41,013 nt of DNA from a virus. The notes beneath the pieces are model-generated. The model worked only from the letters and a program-made list of their open reading frames with translations. It ran no database searches and was not told the origin of the DNA. The position numbers and the translations under genes were made by a program. The stretch spans positions 1 to 41,013 of IMG/VR virus record IMGVR_UViG_3300028803_000008, one strand, 5' to 3'. Each line of letters opens with the position of its first letter. Position 1 is the first letter of the stretch. Of this stretch, positions 32,783-41,013 are shown in pieces.

Positions 32783-34277
32783 CGCCAGCTTCTGGCGCAA
32801 GTTCGTCATCGCCGACCGGGACCAAGGGTTCAACGCCGACGAGGCCATCAAACGCATCCAGCAGGCCTCCGCGGGCAGCGTAGAAACATTCAACATGGCG
32901 TTCCTGTGGCGTTCCGATTCAGGGCCGCCCAACAACAAGAACAGCTACCGGCTGCCCATCGCTGACGTCGTCAACGGCCGCTACACCCTGATCCCCCACG
33001 CCGTGTTCACCGCAGCTGCCATTCTGCAAGGCGCACATGGCGGCCTGGAAGGCGTCGTCGGCGAGGACGAGAAAAGCAAGCTGCGCGCTGTCGTGTCGCA
33101 GATCTACACCAAACTGCGCGACATTTACGGCGATCCACGTGTCGTGCCGCCATGGGAACGTCAGGACACCAACCCGCAGGACCGGCCGAATCGGCAAATC
33201 TCCACCACCGCATCAATTCTCAACACTGCCGTGGCTGCGCTGCCGAAGGGTCCGCACGATTCGTGGAACGCCAAACAGGTCAGCGACCGGGTGTGGGCAT
33301 GGGCCGATGGTGACTACCGCCAGTATCGCAAGGCGTTCATGGTGTGGGACCGGCGGCAGCCCGAATCACGGTACTCATACAAATATCCGATCGCCGACGT
33401 CATCGACGGGCAACTGCACATCGCGCCGCAGGGCGTCACCGTCACCGCGGCCATGTACGCCAACGATGCGCAAAACATTGACGTGCCGCAGGGCATGCTG
33501 CCCGAGTTTGTGGAACTGCTGGAAACGTTGCAAGTTGAGGAAAGTGAGGATGCCATGACAGCCGCTGCGCCGCTGCGCCCACCGGCGCACTGGTTCGACG
33601 ATCCGAAACTGCCAGGGCCTGCACCTTTGAGCGTCACCGCTGACGGTCAGGTGTCAGGGCATTTGGCGTTGTGGAATGTGTGCCACTTCGGCATGCAGGA
33701 CGTGTGCCGGATGGCGCCGAGAAGCAACACCGGATACCAGTACTTCGCCACGGGCTCGGTCCTGACCGCTGATGGGACGCAGCGTCGGGTGGGGCGTATC
33801 ACGGTGGGGACAGGGCATGCGAATCTGCGTCTGGGCTACATACCGGCCGCGGACCACTATGACAACACAGGCACCGGCGTGGCTATTGTCGCGGCAGGTG
33901 AAGACATCCACGGCATATGGGTTGCCGGTGCGACGGTATCCGAAGTGCCTGAGGCAAAGGTAGCCGAGCTGCGACGGTCCCCACTGTCGGGCGACTGGCG
34001 GCCCACCCCGAAAGGTTTGGAGCTGGTGGCCGCGTTGGCGGTGAACACGCCCGGTTTCCCTGTCGTGGGATTGAACGCTTCAGGTGAGGTGCAGTCACTG
34101 GTGGCGGCAGGCATGGTCCTGTCGCAGGAGGAGATCGACGCACTGCAGGGTCCGCAGACGCAGGCCCCCGATCAGGCGACGCTGGATCGTCTGGCACGTT
34201 TCCACGACAAAGCAGATAGGCTGACTAGGTTGGCGCGTTCGCGTCGGCTCGACGACATTCTGAAAAGGGGCGCCTGA
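32772..34277 (+). CDS. capsid maturation protease (fusion-length)
   Basis: 501 aa, GTG start overlapping the MuF gene by 11 bases. The C-terminal domain (about 285-450) is protease-like: SGHLALWNVCHFGMQDVC, TGHANLRLGYIPAADHYDNTGTGVAIVAAGEDIHGIWVAG and RRSPLSGDWRPTPKGLELVAALAVNTPGFPV, the usual form in actinophages. The first 270 residues hold two copies of a F-x-x-x-F-L/V-W-R/D...S-Y-x-L/Y-PIAD module (about 42-58 and 193-210), possibly a duplicated domain. No separate scaffold gene is seen. Confidence 0.82.
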   Translation: MAVNASFWRKFVIADRDQGFNADEAIKRIQQASAGSVETFNMAFLWRSDSGPPNNKNSYRLPIADVVNGRYTLIPHAVFTAAAILQGAHGGLEGVVGEDEKSKLRAVVSQIYTKLRDIYGDPRVVPPWERQDTNPQDRPNRQISTTASILNTAVAALPKGPHDSWNAKQVSDRVWAWADGDYRQYRKAFMVWDRRQPESRYSYKYPIADVIDGQLHIAPQGVTVTAAMYANDAQNIDVPQGMLPEFVELLETLQVEESEDAMTAAAPLRPPAHWFDDPKLPGPAPLSVTADGQVSGHLALWNVCHFGMQDVCRMAPRSNTGYQYFATGSVLTADGTQRRVGRITVGTGHANLRLGYIPAADHYDNTGTGVAIVAAGEDIHGIWVAGATVSEVPEAKVAELRRSPLSGDWRPTPKGLELVAALAVNTPGFPVVGLNASGEVQSLVAAGMVLSQEEIDALQGPQTQAPDQATLDRLARFHDKADRLTRLARSRRLDDILKRGA

Positions 34278-34462
34278 TGGGATGTAGCGCATGCAACAAG
34301 CGTGCGTCGGCTGCTGCCACGTATCCGCGTGAGGTGACGCTGGCTGATGGCAGCGCAGTCACGGTGACGTCGCCGGCCGATGAACGTGCACAGCGCACAT
34401 TGGCGCAGGAGCGGATGCGTTCGCGTGCCGCGGAACGTGGATATAGTGTGACGCGACGGTGA
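34277..34462 (+). CDS. small CxxC protein
   Basis: 61 aa, TGATG overlap with the protease. MGCSACNKRASAAA, a beta segment, then a charged helix (DERAQRTLAQERMRSRAAERGY). Similar small Cys proteins follow proteases in related phages; function unknown. Confidence 0.75.
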   Translation: MGCSACNKRASAAATYPREVTLADGSAVTVTSPADERAQRTLAQERMRSRAAERGYSVTRR

Positions 34463-34479
34463 CGTCTGCGTAAGGGGTA

Positions 34480-34510
34480 GGGGGCCAGGTTCTGCGGGGA
34501 CCTGGCCCCC
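34480..34510 (+). terminator. intrinsic terminator
   Basis: Perfect 11-bp stem GGGGGCCAGGT/ACCTGGCCCCC with a 9-nt loop; separates terminase-protease genes from the capsid unit. Confidence 0.75.
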
Positions 34511-34517
34511 GTGGCAT

Positions 34518-34661
34518 TTACACGATCAACGCGCATACCAGAGCGGCAATGAGCAGCGGAGTGTGGACGATGCCGGTGAAAAGCTGCTGCAGGGGTCGGG
34601 TGTCTTCGAGCCGCCCCTGATGGTATTGAGCCCAGGTCAGCTTGGTGCGTGAAGGGCGCAT
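34518..34661 (-). CDS. 47-aa membrane protein
   Basis: ATG with AAGGAGGCGACCG upstream. MRPSRTKLTWAQYHQGRLEDTRPLQ is basic/polar, followed by one hydrophobic helix (GIVHTPLLIAALVCALIV). Minus-strand gene inside the structural region, downstream of the XRE regulator on the same strand. Confidence 0.68.
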   Translation of the reverse strand: MRPSRTKLTWAQYHQGRLEDTRPLQQLFTGIVHTPLLIAALVCALIV

Positions 34662-34672
34662 CGGTCGCCTCC

Positions 34673-34912
34673 TTATCCTTTGAAGCTCAGCTCCACGGTG
34701 TATCCCAGTCCGCGGAGCATGGCCACGGCCATCTTGTGGGGCAGATGCCGGTAGATGCCACGCTCGGCCCTCGACCAGTCGCTTTGGCTGATCCCTGCCC
34801 GCCGCGCCGCGTCGCTTTGGCTGAGTCCCAGGTCGACGCGCAGCTGCAGGATGAGCTGCGCAAAGTCTGTGTCAACTTCCAATATCACACCCCGAACATA
34901 CCACGCGTGCAT
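34673..34912 (-). CDS. XRE-family HTH regulator
   Basis: 79 aa. HTH LRVDLGLSQSDAARRAGISQSDWSRAERG (about 26-54) is a canonical Cro/C1-type domain, followed by HKMAVAMLRGLGYTVELSF. It is divergent from the capsid gene and could control the 34.9-kb promoter. The GTG at 34888, 6 bases after TATGTT, is an alternative leaderless start. Confidence 0.82.
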   Translation of the reverse strand: MHAWYVRGVILEVDTDFAQLILQLRVDLGLSQSDAARRAGISQSDWSRAERGIYRHLPHKMAVAMLRGLGYTVELSFKG

Positions 34913-34927
34913 ATCCTGCGCACCTTG

Positions 34928-34956
34928 TGGACGAAGTAAACCGCATCGTCTATGAT
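34928..34956 (+). promoter_or_regulatory. probable capsid promoter
   Basis: TATGAT -10 (34951-34956) with a weak GTGGAC 18 bp upstream. The leader of about 65 bases carries a perfect 7-bp hairpin CCGACAC/GTGTCGG (34991-35016) abutting the Shine-Dalgarno GGAAGG, which could modulate capsid translation. Confidence 0.5.
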
Positions 34957-35028
34957 GACCATGCTTAGACGGTGATGCGCTGTGAGCCTGCCGACACGAA
35001 ATCAATCCAGTGTCGGAAGGAACACCCA

Positions 35029-36831
35029 ATGCCATTCACCCCGCCCGCCCGTGAAGCCTTCAAAGACTTCAGCGTTGCCGGGCTCACCGACATGGCCAAC
35101 GTCGCGTCGACTGAACTGTCCGCGCTCACGGCATCTGTCACCCAGGAAACCGTCACCGAAGAGCAGCTCTCACGCATGGAGGAACTGCAGAGTTTCGTCG
35201 CCTCGGTAGGCGAAGAACTGCAGGAGCGCCACACCCGCAGCGAGCGCCTCACCGCAGCATCAGCAGTGCCCGCGCTTCCCGTCTTCCAGGCCCCGGCAGC
35301 AGCTGAGCCTGCAGCCGCCGAAGAGCCCGTAGTGGCCGCAGCAGACGCCACGCCAGAACCAGTGCGCGACGTGGCAGCCAGCACCCCGGCAGGTACCGGT
35401 GAAGTGGTGGAAGCCACCGTCACCGCATCCACCGCCGTGGACTCGGCACCGCGGCGTTCGGTCAGCATCGCCGACGTGGCACCGTTCTCGCCGCCGGCTG
35501 AGGTCCGCACCGGAGACGACGCATACACGATCGTTGCCGCGGCAGACATCGCCGGGTTCCCAATGGGATCCGAGATGACATGGAAGTCCATCGGCAAGGC
35601 GTTCGAAGAGCGTGCACGTTCACACCCTGGCATCGCCAAAACTGGTGTGCGCACACGACACCAGGCGTCCCTGGCGACGATTCGCCGCGAGTTCCCTGAA
35701 GGCCAGACAGTCATGGAGGGCGACAGCCACGAAGGCGCGTTCGCCAAACTGAAGGCCACCTCAGACTCGTCGGGACGCGAAGGTGCACTTGTTGCCGCCA
35801 ACGGCTGGTGCGCACCGTCCATCCCGGACTACAGCATCTGCTCGCCGATCACCACAGACGGACTGCTGTCGCTGCCTGAGATGGTGCTTCGCCGCGGCGG
35901 CCTGCTGCACAACCAGGGTCTGGACTTCGCCGACTTCTTCGGCAACGACTTCGTCCTGCCGATCCCCGGCTTCAACATCCTCACCGAGGCTCAGGTGATT
36001 TCGGACACCGCCAAGACGTGTGTCGAAATCCCGTGCCCCGAGTTCGTCGACGACCGGCTGGATGTGGCAGCGCTGTGTTTGACCAGCTCGCTGCTGCAAA
36101 ACCGCGGCTACCCCGAGTTCGTGTCGGAGTTCGTGCAGGGCGCGATCGCAGCAATGGCCCACCTGGTCAACCGTGAAGTGGTCAACGCCATCGAAACGGG
36201 CTCTACGGCAATCAACCTGTCCACAGTGGACCCGTGGGCGACTGACGGTTCGGTGTGGTCGCAGCTGATGGCCGCGATTGACATGGTGGCCAAGAACATC
36301 CGCTACATGTACCGCACGTCGCGTACGCAGACGGTGCAGATGGTGTTCCCGTACTGGGTCCAGTCGGCGCTTCGTTCGGACTGGCTGCGCCGCAACGCGA
36401 CGCACACCGAGGAACTTACCGACCAGATGATCAACGAGGCGCTGGCACGTCGTTACGTGACAGTGCAGTGGATCTACGACTACCAGGACGCGTTCGATCC
36501 GGCCAACGGTGCCGGCGCTATCGACGTGAACCACCAGTTCGGTAACTCTGCCGGTCCTATCGCGGCGGCCCTGTTCAACAACCCGACTTCCGTAACCTTC
36601 CTGGCGTTCCTGCCAGGCACATGGGTGCTGGGCCGTCAGGACGTCATCCGCCTCGACACCGTCTACGACTCGACGAACCTGCAGCAGAACCTGGTGACGC
36701 AGCTGTTCATGGAGGACGGCTTCAAGCCGATGCGTATGTGCCAGTTCAGCTACGCGTACACCATCAACATCTGTGCAAACGGTTCGACTGGCGTACAGCG
36801 TGCTGTGACTTGCTCGGATGTGACTCCGTAA
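35029..36831 (+). CDS. major capsid protein with N-terminal scaffold-like domain
   Basis: 600 aa; ATG set by GGAAGG. Residues 1-75 are helical/charged (TEEQLSRMEELQSFVASVGEELQERH), 85-135 Ala/Pro/Glu-rich linker, then an HK97-like capsid core (LPEMVLRRGGLLHNQGLDFADFF, VPIPGF-type loop LPIPGFNILTEAQ, VNREVVNAIETGS, MVFPYWVQSALRSDWLRRNATH, VTFLAFLPGTWVLGRQDVIRLDTVYDS). The N-terminus probably acts as a delta-type scaffold removed by the protease at 32772. Six Cys in the core are notable. Confidence 0.88.
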   Translation: MPFTPPAREAFKDFSVAGLTDMANVASTELSALTASVTQETVTEEQLSRMEELQSFVASVGEELQERHTRSERLTAASAVPALPVFQAPAAAEPAAAEEPVVAAADATPEPVRDVAASTPAGTGEVVEATVTASTAVDSAPRRSVSIADVAPFSPPAEVRTGDDAYTIVAAADIAGFPMGSEMTWKSIGKAFEERARSHPGIAKTGVRTRHQASLATIRREFPEGQTVMEGDSHEGAFAKLKATSDSSGREGALVAANGWCAPSIPDYSICSPITTDGLLSLPEMVLRRGGLLHNQGLDFADFFGNDFVLPIPGFNILTEAQVISDTAKTCVEIPCPEFVDDRLDVAALCLTSSLLQNRGYPEFVSEFVQGAIAAMAHLVNREVVNAIETGSTAINLSTVDPWATDGSVWSQLMAAIDMVAKNIRYMYRTSRTQTVQMVFPYWVQSALRSDWLRRNATHTEELTDQMINEALARRYVTVQWIYDYQDAFDPANGAGAIDVNHQFGNSAGPIAAALFNNPTSVTFLAFLPGTWVLGRQDVIRLDTVYDSTNLQQNLVTQLFMEDGFKPMRMCQFSYAYTINICANGSTGVQRAVTCSDVTP

Positions 36832-36842
36832 GTGACGCAACA

Positions 36843-36866
36843 GGGGGCAGCTATTCGGCTGCCCCC
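36843..36866 (+). terminator. intrinsic terminator after capsid gene
   Basis: Perfect 9-bp stem GGGGGCAGC/GCTGCCCCC with 6-nt loop; likely sets a capsid-high expression ratio by partial readthrough. Confidence 0.72.
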
Positions 36867-36893
36867 TCGCCAAGTCGCTGAAGGAGGTGACAC

Positions 36894-37754
36894 ATGGTAG
36901 CGACAATCCCGGCAGTACCGGTAGCCAAACCCACAGCGTCCCTACCACTTCGGTACGGGCTGTTCCAGGCTGCCATCGGTCCGCTGGATCTGCCGGTACA
37001 CGGCCGTAACGGCGGGGTGCACTACGAGCTTGGGCTGTGCGGTGAAGGTTTCGGCTACGAAGTCGAATGCATCGCCGACCAGAACAGCAAAGCAGCGGCG
37101 TGGACAGAGAACGGGCTCACCTCCGTGACAGGCCTGCCATTCATCGTGTTCGCCACGATGCAATGCGGCTCGCTGGGTTACACCTTCGAAGAGGAACGCG
37201 CCTTCGTCCTGGAACGCCTCAAAGGCGTCGAGCAGGCCGTGGTGGAGGAACTGTTCTCCACCTCGACGCTGGGGCAAGGTCCAGGCCTGGTCACCGCTGA
37301 CGGCATCACCACCGTCACCGGCGCCGGCGACACCGTAGGCGATGTGCTGTCCGAACTGGAGCGGGCACGTTACTGCGGCTTCACCGGCAACCTCACCCAG
37401 TACGGACCTCCCGGCATTTTGCATGTGGCCATCCCGGTGTTCAACGAACTCAAAGTGGAACACCTCATCGAGTTCGACGGGACGCGTTGGCGCACGCCGA
37501 TCGGCACAGTCGTGTCGACGGGCTGCTATGCCAACAACGACCCTGCCGGTGCCGCGCCGGCCGATGGCGTCTTCTGGATGTACCTGACCGGACAGACGAC
37601 CGTATGGCGCACGCCGGATTCGCAGGTGCAGATCGCGCCGGTGGAAGGTTCCCTGGACCGGGCCACCAACCAGTTCATGATGCTCGCCGAACGCGAGTAC
37701 GTAGTCGCGTTCGAGTGCGGCGGCTTCGCCAAGTCGGTGATCCTGTGGACGTAG
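36894..37754 (+). CDS. putative structural protein (capsid-associated)
   Basis: 286 aa; strong AAGGAGGTG. RYGLFQAAIGPLDLPVHGRNGGVHYELGLCGEGFGYEVEC, FVLERLKGVEQAVVEELFSTSTLGQGPGLVT, then GPPGILHVAIPVFNEL and YVVAFECGGFAKSVILW. The helix-plus-E-loop-like arrangement resembles a reduced HK97/encapsulin fold, so it may be a second shell protein. Family not named. Confidence 0.72.
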   Translation: MVATIPAVPVAKPTASLPLRYGLFQAAIGPLDLPVHGRNGGVHYELGLCGEGFGYEVECIADQNSKAAAWTENGLTSVTGLPFIVFATMQCGSLGYTFEEERAFVLERLKGVEQAVVEELFSTSTLGQGPGLVTADGITTVTGAGDTVGDVLSELERARYCGFTGNLTQYGPPGILHVAIPVFNELKVEHLIEFDGTRWRTPIGTVVSTGCYANNDPAGAAPADGVFWMYLTGQTTVWRTPDSQVQIAPVEGSLDRATNQFMMLAEREYVVAFECGGFAKSVILWT

Positions 37755-38029
37755 TGATCATCACCCCCGAAAAGGGGCGGGTCAAAGAGATCGGCCAGCG
37801 GCTTCTTGCCATGGCTGATAGCCCGTACCAGGTGCAGTGGGTGACGTGGCCGAAGGCCGGATTCTCGATTCCGCTGGAGCTGTTCGCCAAATTCGACGTC
37901 GACGACATCGCGGAAACGCTATGGCAGATGCCGATGGGGCAGCTGGAAAAACTGGCCGAGCCGGAACCGAAACGGCGGCGTCGCCGCAGCAAGGAAAGCA
38001 CGGACAGCAACACTTCTGAGGAGGAGTAA
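37754..38029 (+). CDS. small protein with basic/acidic tail
   Basis: 91 aa from a GTG overlapping the previous TAG (GTG 37745 is an alternative). ITPEKGRVKEIGQRLLAMADSPYQVQWVTWPKAGFSIPLELFAKF, then PKRRRRRSKESTDSNTSEEE. The pattern is common in the head-tail region of phages; precise role unknown. Confidence 0.7.
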   Translation: MIITPEKGRVKEIGQRLLAMADSPYQVQWVTWPKAGFSIPLELFAKFDVDDIAETLWQMPMGQLEKLAEPEPKRRRRRSKESTDSNTSEEE

Positions 38030-38979
38030 TGGTTGCACAGTGCCATAGCGTTGTCCGTGCCCCGGCGGCACGTGTCACACGGCTAGGGCCATGTGGTGAA
38101 ATTCTGGCAGAAGCCTGCGCCTACGCCACCACGGAGTCCTTTGTGGACATCACATTGGCGAAGGTGAACCAGGACCGTCAGGACGCGCTGCAGCTCAACG
38201 CCAACGGCGACATTTGCGTCGACAAGCCGAAGGCTCCGATCCTGCGCTGGTATGAGGCGACGATCACCTTCTGCCAGGTCGATCCGGAACTGTTCAACAT
38301 CGTGTCCGCCGAACCACTCATCCTGGACGACTCCCTTGTCCCGGAAGCTGTCGGCTGGTGCACCCTGCCAGATTCGGCGGCAGCATCCAACTTCGCCCTC
38401 GACTTTTGGACCGGCACAGAAGATGAAGGCTGCGACGACGACGACACCATCTACGGCTACGGCATCCTGCCGCGCCTGACCCAAGGTGTCATCGGCGACG
38501 TCAGCATCACCAACGGTGTCATCAACTTCACCGTCACCGCCATCACCCGCCCCGGCAACCAGTGGGGCGTCGGCCCGTACAACGTCATCATCAACGAAAC
38601 CGGTGTCAACGCAGGTTTGCCAGGGCCGCTGCTGCTGCCCATCAACCCTGCCGCGCACAAATGTTTCCAGTGGACGAAACTGCCGCCGCCGCAAGGTTTC
38701 TGCGGCTGCCAGTCGCTGGACCCCGAAGACCTGCTCTTCGACGTGGCCCCGCTTCTAGGCGCTGCAGCCGTGCCACGTGTGGCAACGTTCCCGTTGGACC
38801 CCAACGGTGACCCGCTGCTGCCAGGTGTCATCGACTGGGGCGACCTGACCGCGGACACTTTGGTCACCTCCGGCACCACCAGCAACCACAGCTACGTCGC
38901 CGGCTCCTACACGGCCACCTATCGGTGGACCGGCGGGTCCGGTCCCACATACACGTCGGCCGTCATCACCGTTAGCTAA
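38029..38979 (+). CDS. structural protein with C-terminal PKD-like domain (possible major tail protein)
   Basis: 316 aa; GAGGAG before ATG. Central beta-rich domain (LRWYEATITFCQVDPELFNIVSAEPLIL...SNFALDFWTGTEDEGCDDDDTIYGYGILPRL...SITNGVINFTVTAITRPGNQWGVGPYNV) resembles a tail-tube/head-connector barrel. The last about 75 residues (PGVIDWGDLTADTLV...HSYVAGSYTATYRW) form a PKD-like Ig domain (xWGDG...H-x-Y...Y-T-x-x-x-W). Confidence 0.68.
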   Translation: MVAQCHSVVRAPAARVTRLGPCGEILAEACAYATTESFVDITLAKVNQDRQDALQLNANGDICVDKPKAPILRWYEATITFCQVDPELFNIVSAEPLILDDSLVPEAVGWCTLPDSAAASNFALDFWTGTEDEGCDDDDTIYGYGILPRLTQGVIGDVSITNGVINFTVTAITRPGNQWGVGPYNVIINETGVNAGLPGPLLLPINPAAHKCFQWTKLPPPQGFCGCQSLDPEDLLFDVAPLLGAAAVPRVATFPLDPNGDPLLPGVIDWGDLTADTLVTSGTTSNHSYVAGSYTATYRWTGGSGPTYTSAVITVS

Positions 38980-38990
38980 GGAGGCCTGCC

Positions 38991-39539
38991 ATGGCAGGCG
39001 GTTCACTAACCATCACCGTCCCCACCTATGCGACCTTGCAGACGGTGGCTCAGCGCGTCGTGTGCTGGGCCGGTGGTGTTGCAGGCATCAACAACGTTCG
39101 TCAGATCCAAATCAAATCCACATCCCCGGCGATCGTCATCCCAGAGGCACTGTTTTCAATCGGTGCTCTGGTGCTGGAGCCAGGTGGCGCGGATCTGCTG
39201 GCTGGCTATGTGCCAGGCACCCACATCACGTTCGCGGCGAACAACGGCACAGCCGCATATCAAAACCCGAACACATGCGCTGCTTCGGCGGCGCAGCCGA
39301 CCATCACCACAATCGCGATGAATGTGGGCGGCAACCCGCTGGCGATCACCTTGAACTACACCAACACTGCCGCCGGCACTGTGGACATCACCTGGGGCGA
39401 CGGCACGTCGACGTTGGGCGCAGCGGAGTCCGGCGCGGCAGCGCACACGTTCCCGTACCGCCCGGCAACGTTCACCGTGCGTGTGGCTGATGCTTCAGTG
39501 CCTGCCACATTCGTGGAGACGCAGGTTTTCGTACCGTAA
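38991..39539 (+). CDS. PKD-domain structural protein
   Basis: 182 aa; AAGGAGGCCTGCC before ATG. N-terminal small domain, linker, and a C-terminal PKD-like module with canonical VDITWGDGTS...AAHTFPYRPATFTVRV. PKD/Ig domains on phage virions often decorate heads or tails and bind surfaces weakly. Second such domain in a row, suggesting shared function with the gene upstream. Confidence 0.72.
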   Translation: MAGGSLTITVPTYATLQTVAQRVVCWAGGVAGINNVRQIQIKSTSPAIVIPEALFSIGALVLEPGGADLLAGYVPGTHITFAANNGTAAYQNPNTCAASAAQPTITTIAMNVGGNPLAITLNYTNTAAGTVDITWGDGTSTLGAAESGAAAHTFPYRPATFTVRVADASVPATFVETQVFVP

Positions 39540-39545
39540 AAGGTT

Positions 39546-39577
39546 GAGCGGCCAAGCATCCTATTGCTTGGCCGCTC
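39546..39577 (+). terminator. intrinsic terminator
   Basis: Perfect 13-bp stem GAGCGGCCAAGCA/TGCTTGGCCGCTC with 6-nt loop, followed by CTTCATC. Confidence 0.82.
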
Positions 39578-39601
39578 CTTCATCTCCACAGGGAGGGAAC
39601 T

Positions 39602-40171
39602 ATGGTTGCTGATCCTGTCAACGTTGTCGACACTCTACTTGGCGTGCAATACGACGGCACCAATTCGGCTGACATCATCGCTCTGGACGTGTTTGATTTC
39701 AACAACTCTTCCGAGGCTGCCGGGGTGTGGACTTTTCAGTCGCCGCCGGAGTCGACGGTGTTCGTGGTGCACACCGGGGAGTGGATCTTGTTCGCGCAGA
39801 ACCAGGTCTTGTCGCGGGTTTCGGATGCAGACTTCAACAACAACTACAGCTGCAATGTGCTGTGCTCCGACGTGGAGCCTCTCGTGTCGGCGGTCGAGTC
39901 GCTGGCCGCCGGCGTGGTCCGGGCGATGGGTGTGGCTGCGGTACCGTCGCTGATCCTCAACGCCACGGCCAACGTTGACGTCACGTTGCAGCCCGCTATG
40001 GCCGACAGCGGCTATGACGCGTATGCGTCTTTGTTCGCCGGCGTCTCATTGTCGAACCTGCAGATCAACTCTGTTACCGTAGTAGACCAGAACACGGTGA
40101 CTGTGGCCGTACAAAACGTTGGCCTGGTGACCTTGGCCGGTGCCTCGGTCATGGTGCACGCCGTAGCGTAG
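39602..40171 (+). CDS. putative structural protein
   Basis: 189 aa; AGGGAGGGAACT before ATG. Beta-rich (LLGVQYDGTNSADIIAL, VWTFQSPPESTVFVVHTGEWILF) with a C-terminal NATANVDVTLQPAM...NTVTVAVQNVGLVTLAGASVMVHA repeat-like barrel half. Probably a head- or tail-decoration protein; family not recognised. Confidence 0.68.
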   Translation: MVADPVNVVDTLLGVQYDGTNSADIIALDVFDFNNSSEAAGVWTFQSPPESTVFVVHTGEWILFAQNQVLSRVSDADFNNNYSCNVLCSDVEPLVSAVESLAAGVVRAMGVAAVPSLILNATANVDVTLQPAMADSGYDAYASLFAGVSLSNLQINSVTVVDQNTVTVAVQNVGLVTLAGASVMVHAVA

Positions 40172-40183
40172 GAGGGGACCATT

Positions 40184-40978
40184 GTGGCAACGGTGGTGGG
40201 GCCTTGCGACTGGACCATCCCCGACCCGCTGTGCTGCGCAGAGGAATGGGCGCTAGTCGACCCTGCCGTGCAGGCGGCAGCCCGCGAATATGCGGCGATG
40301 ATCATATGGGCGGCCACGGGACGCCAGTTCGGCCTATGTGAAATCACCGTGCGTCCATGCGGCATGAAACGCTGCCCTGACGGCGGTGGCGAATTCTGGG
40401 GCTACGACTGGTCCGGCGGCACATGGGTGCCCTACATTTTCAACGGGCAGTGGTTCAACTGTGGCTGCGGCATAGGCTGCTGCTGCGATCCGCGGTGCCA
40501 GGTACGCCTGATGGGTCCCGTGGAGGAAATTACGGAGGTGCTCATCGGTGGGATCGTGGTGGATCCTGCTACCTACCGTGTGGACGATGGCCATTGGCTG
40601 GTGCGCACGGCTGGTGAGTGCTGGCCACAGTGCGCTGATATGGACACTGATGATGGTGACAATGTTTTCGAGGTCACCTATTTGCGTGGCACCCCGGTTC
40701 CCGCCGCTTTGCTGGTGGGCGCGGCGACGCTGGCATGTGAGTGGGCTAAGGCGTGCGTGGGTTCGGATACGTGCCGCCTGTCGAATCGGGTGACATCGCT
40801 TATCCGGCAGGGGATCACTATCAACATGATGGATCCGCAGGTTCTGCTGGACTCGGGTCTGACTGGCCTGTGGGAGGTGGACGCGCTGATCCGGGCGTTG
40901 AACCCTAACGGCCTGCCGCAGCGGCTGCGCATCTACGCTCCGGAGTTGAACGTGCCCAGAACGAGAACGTGGCCGTAA
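40184..40978 (+). CDS. head-to-tail adaptor
   Basis: 264 aa; GTG with AGGAGGGGACC. WALVDPAVQAAAREYAAMIIWAATGRQFGLCEITVRPCG at the start and VFEVTYLRGTPVPAALLVGAATLACEWAKACVGSDTCRLSNRVTSLIRQGITINMM later match the helical core of Gp6/HK97-type connectors. Unusually Cys-rich (NCGCGIGCCCDPRC near 93-106), which suggests a metal site or disulfides. Confidence 0.82.
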   Translation: MATVVGPCDWTIPDPLCCAEEWALVDPAVQAAAREYAAMIIWAATGRQFGLCEITVRPCGMKRCPDGGGEFWGYDWSGGTWVPYIFNGQWFNCGCGIGCCCDPRCQVRLMGPVEEITEVLIGGIVVDPATYRVDDGHWLVRTAGECWPQCADMDTDDGDNVFEVTYLRGTPVPAALLVGAATLACEWAKACVGSDTCRLSNRVTSLIRQGITINMMDPQVLLDSGLTGLWEVDALIRALNPNGLPQRLRIYAPELNVPRTRTWP

Positions 40979-41013
40979 TGGCTGACACCACCATTCTTCC
41001 CATGGCGGATAAG
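40978..41013 (+). CDS. partial CDS running off the window
   Basis: ATG overlaps the adaptor stop (TAATG); 12 codons visible (MADTTILPMADK). Probably the next head-tail or tail gene; cut by the window end. Confidence 0.6.
   Translation, partial: MADTTILPMADK

Overview
This window looks like part of the genome of a large tailed actinobacteriophage. The evidence is high G+C, frequent GTG starts, ATGA/GTGA/TGATG gene overlaps, a terminase-portal-capsid block on the right, and promoters that fit an actinobacterial host (two match the mycobacterial TTGTCR-N-TAnnnT damage promoter; several give leaderless starts at ATG or GTG). The host genus cannot be read from the sequence; Mycobacteriales is my guess.

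Layout. (1) 0-2.4 kb, plus strand: a tightly coupled run of small membrane proteins, a polynucleotide kinase and an SPFH/band-7 lipoprotein. (2) 2.5-8.8 kb, minus strand: replication and recombination genes, including a primase-helicase, an SSB-like protein with a DQEPPF tail and a Cas4/RecB-type Fe-S nuclease. (3) 8.9-10.2 kb: a plus-strand initiator-like tRNA-Met, a strong terminator, and two unusual 5-nt-periodic GGYNN arrays. The arrays flank a DNA-binding/coiled-coil gene and contain three copies of a T-arm-like hairpin element. (4) 10.2-13.5 kb, minus: small genes transcribed from a near-consensus leaderless promoter. (5) 12.2-23.2 kb, minus: about 29 tRNA genes, together covering all 20 amino acids, interleaved with small zinc-binding or basic ORFs, a release-factor-like GGQ protein, an HNH endonuclease, two DUF397 proteins and a vWA protein. 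(6) 23.2-26.5 kb, minus: a Ro60 (TROVE) gene, a DUF7873-like gene and two RNAs with the reversed-half, closed-acceptor tRNA mimicry of bacterial Y RNAs. (7) 26.6-28.3 kb, minus: three MGGRGG paralogues (one frameshifted) and a DUF4417 protein. (8) 28.3-41.0 kb, plus: terminase, DUF1360, portal, MuF-like protein, protease, capsid, tail/head proteins with PKD-like domains, and a head-tail adaptor.

Two features deserve most attention. First, the Ro60/Y-RNA module sits inside a near-complete tRNA operon that also carries a vWA protein, an ArfB-like rescue factor and (15-25 kb away) a 5'-OH kinase. This suggests a phage RNA quality-control and translation-maintenance island. Second, the tRNA island appears to be punctuated by its tRNAs. 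At least seven ORFs begin one nucleotide after a tRNA discriminator base (N73-C-RTG), and several end in the UAG formed by U8-A9-G10 of the next tRNA, so tRNA processing would itself produce leaderless mRNAs. Coordinates and folds were worked out by hand; no database search was run.
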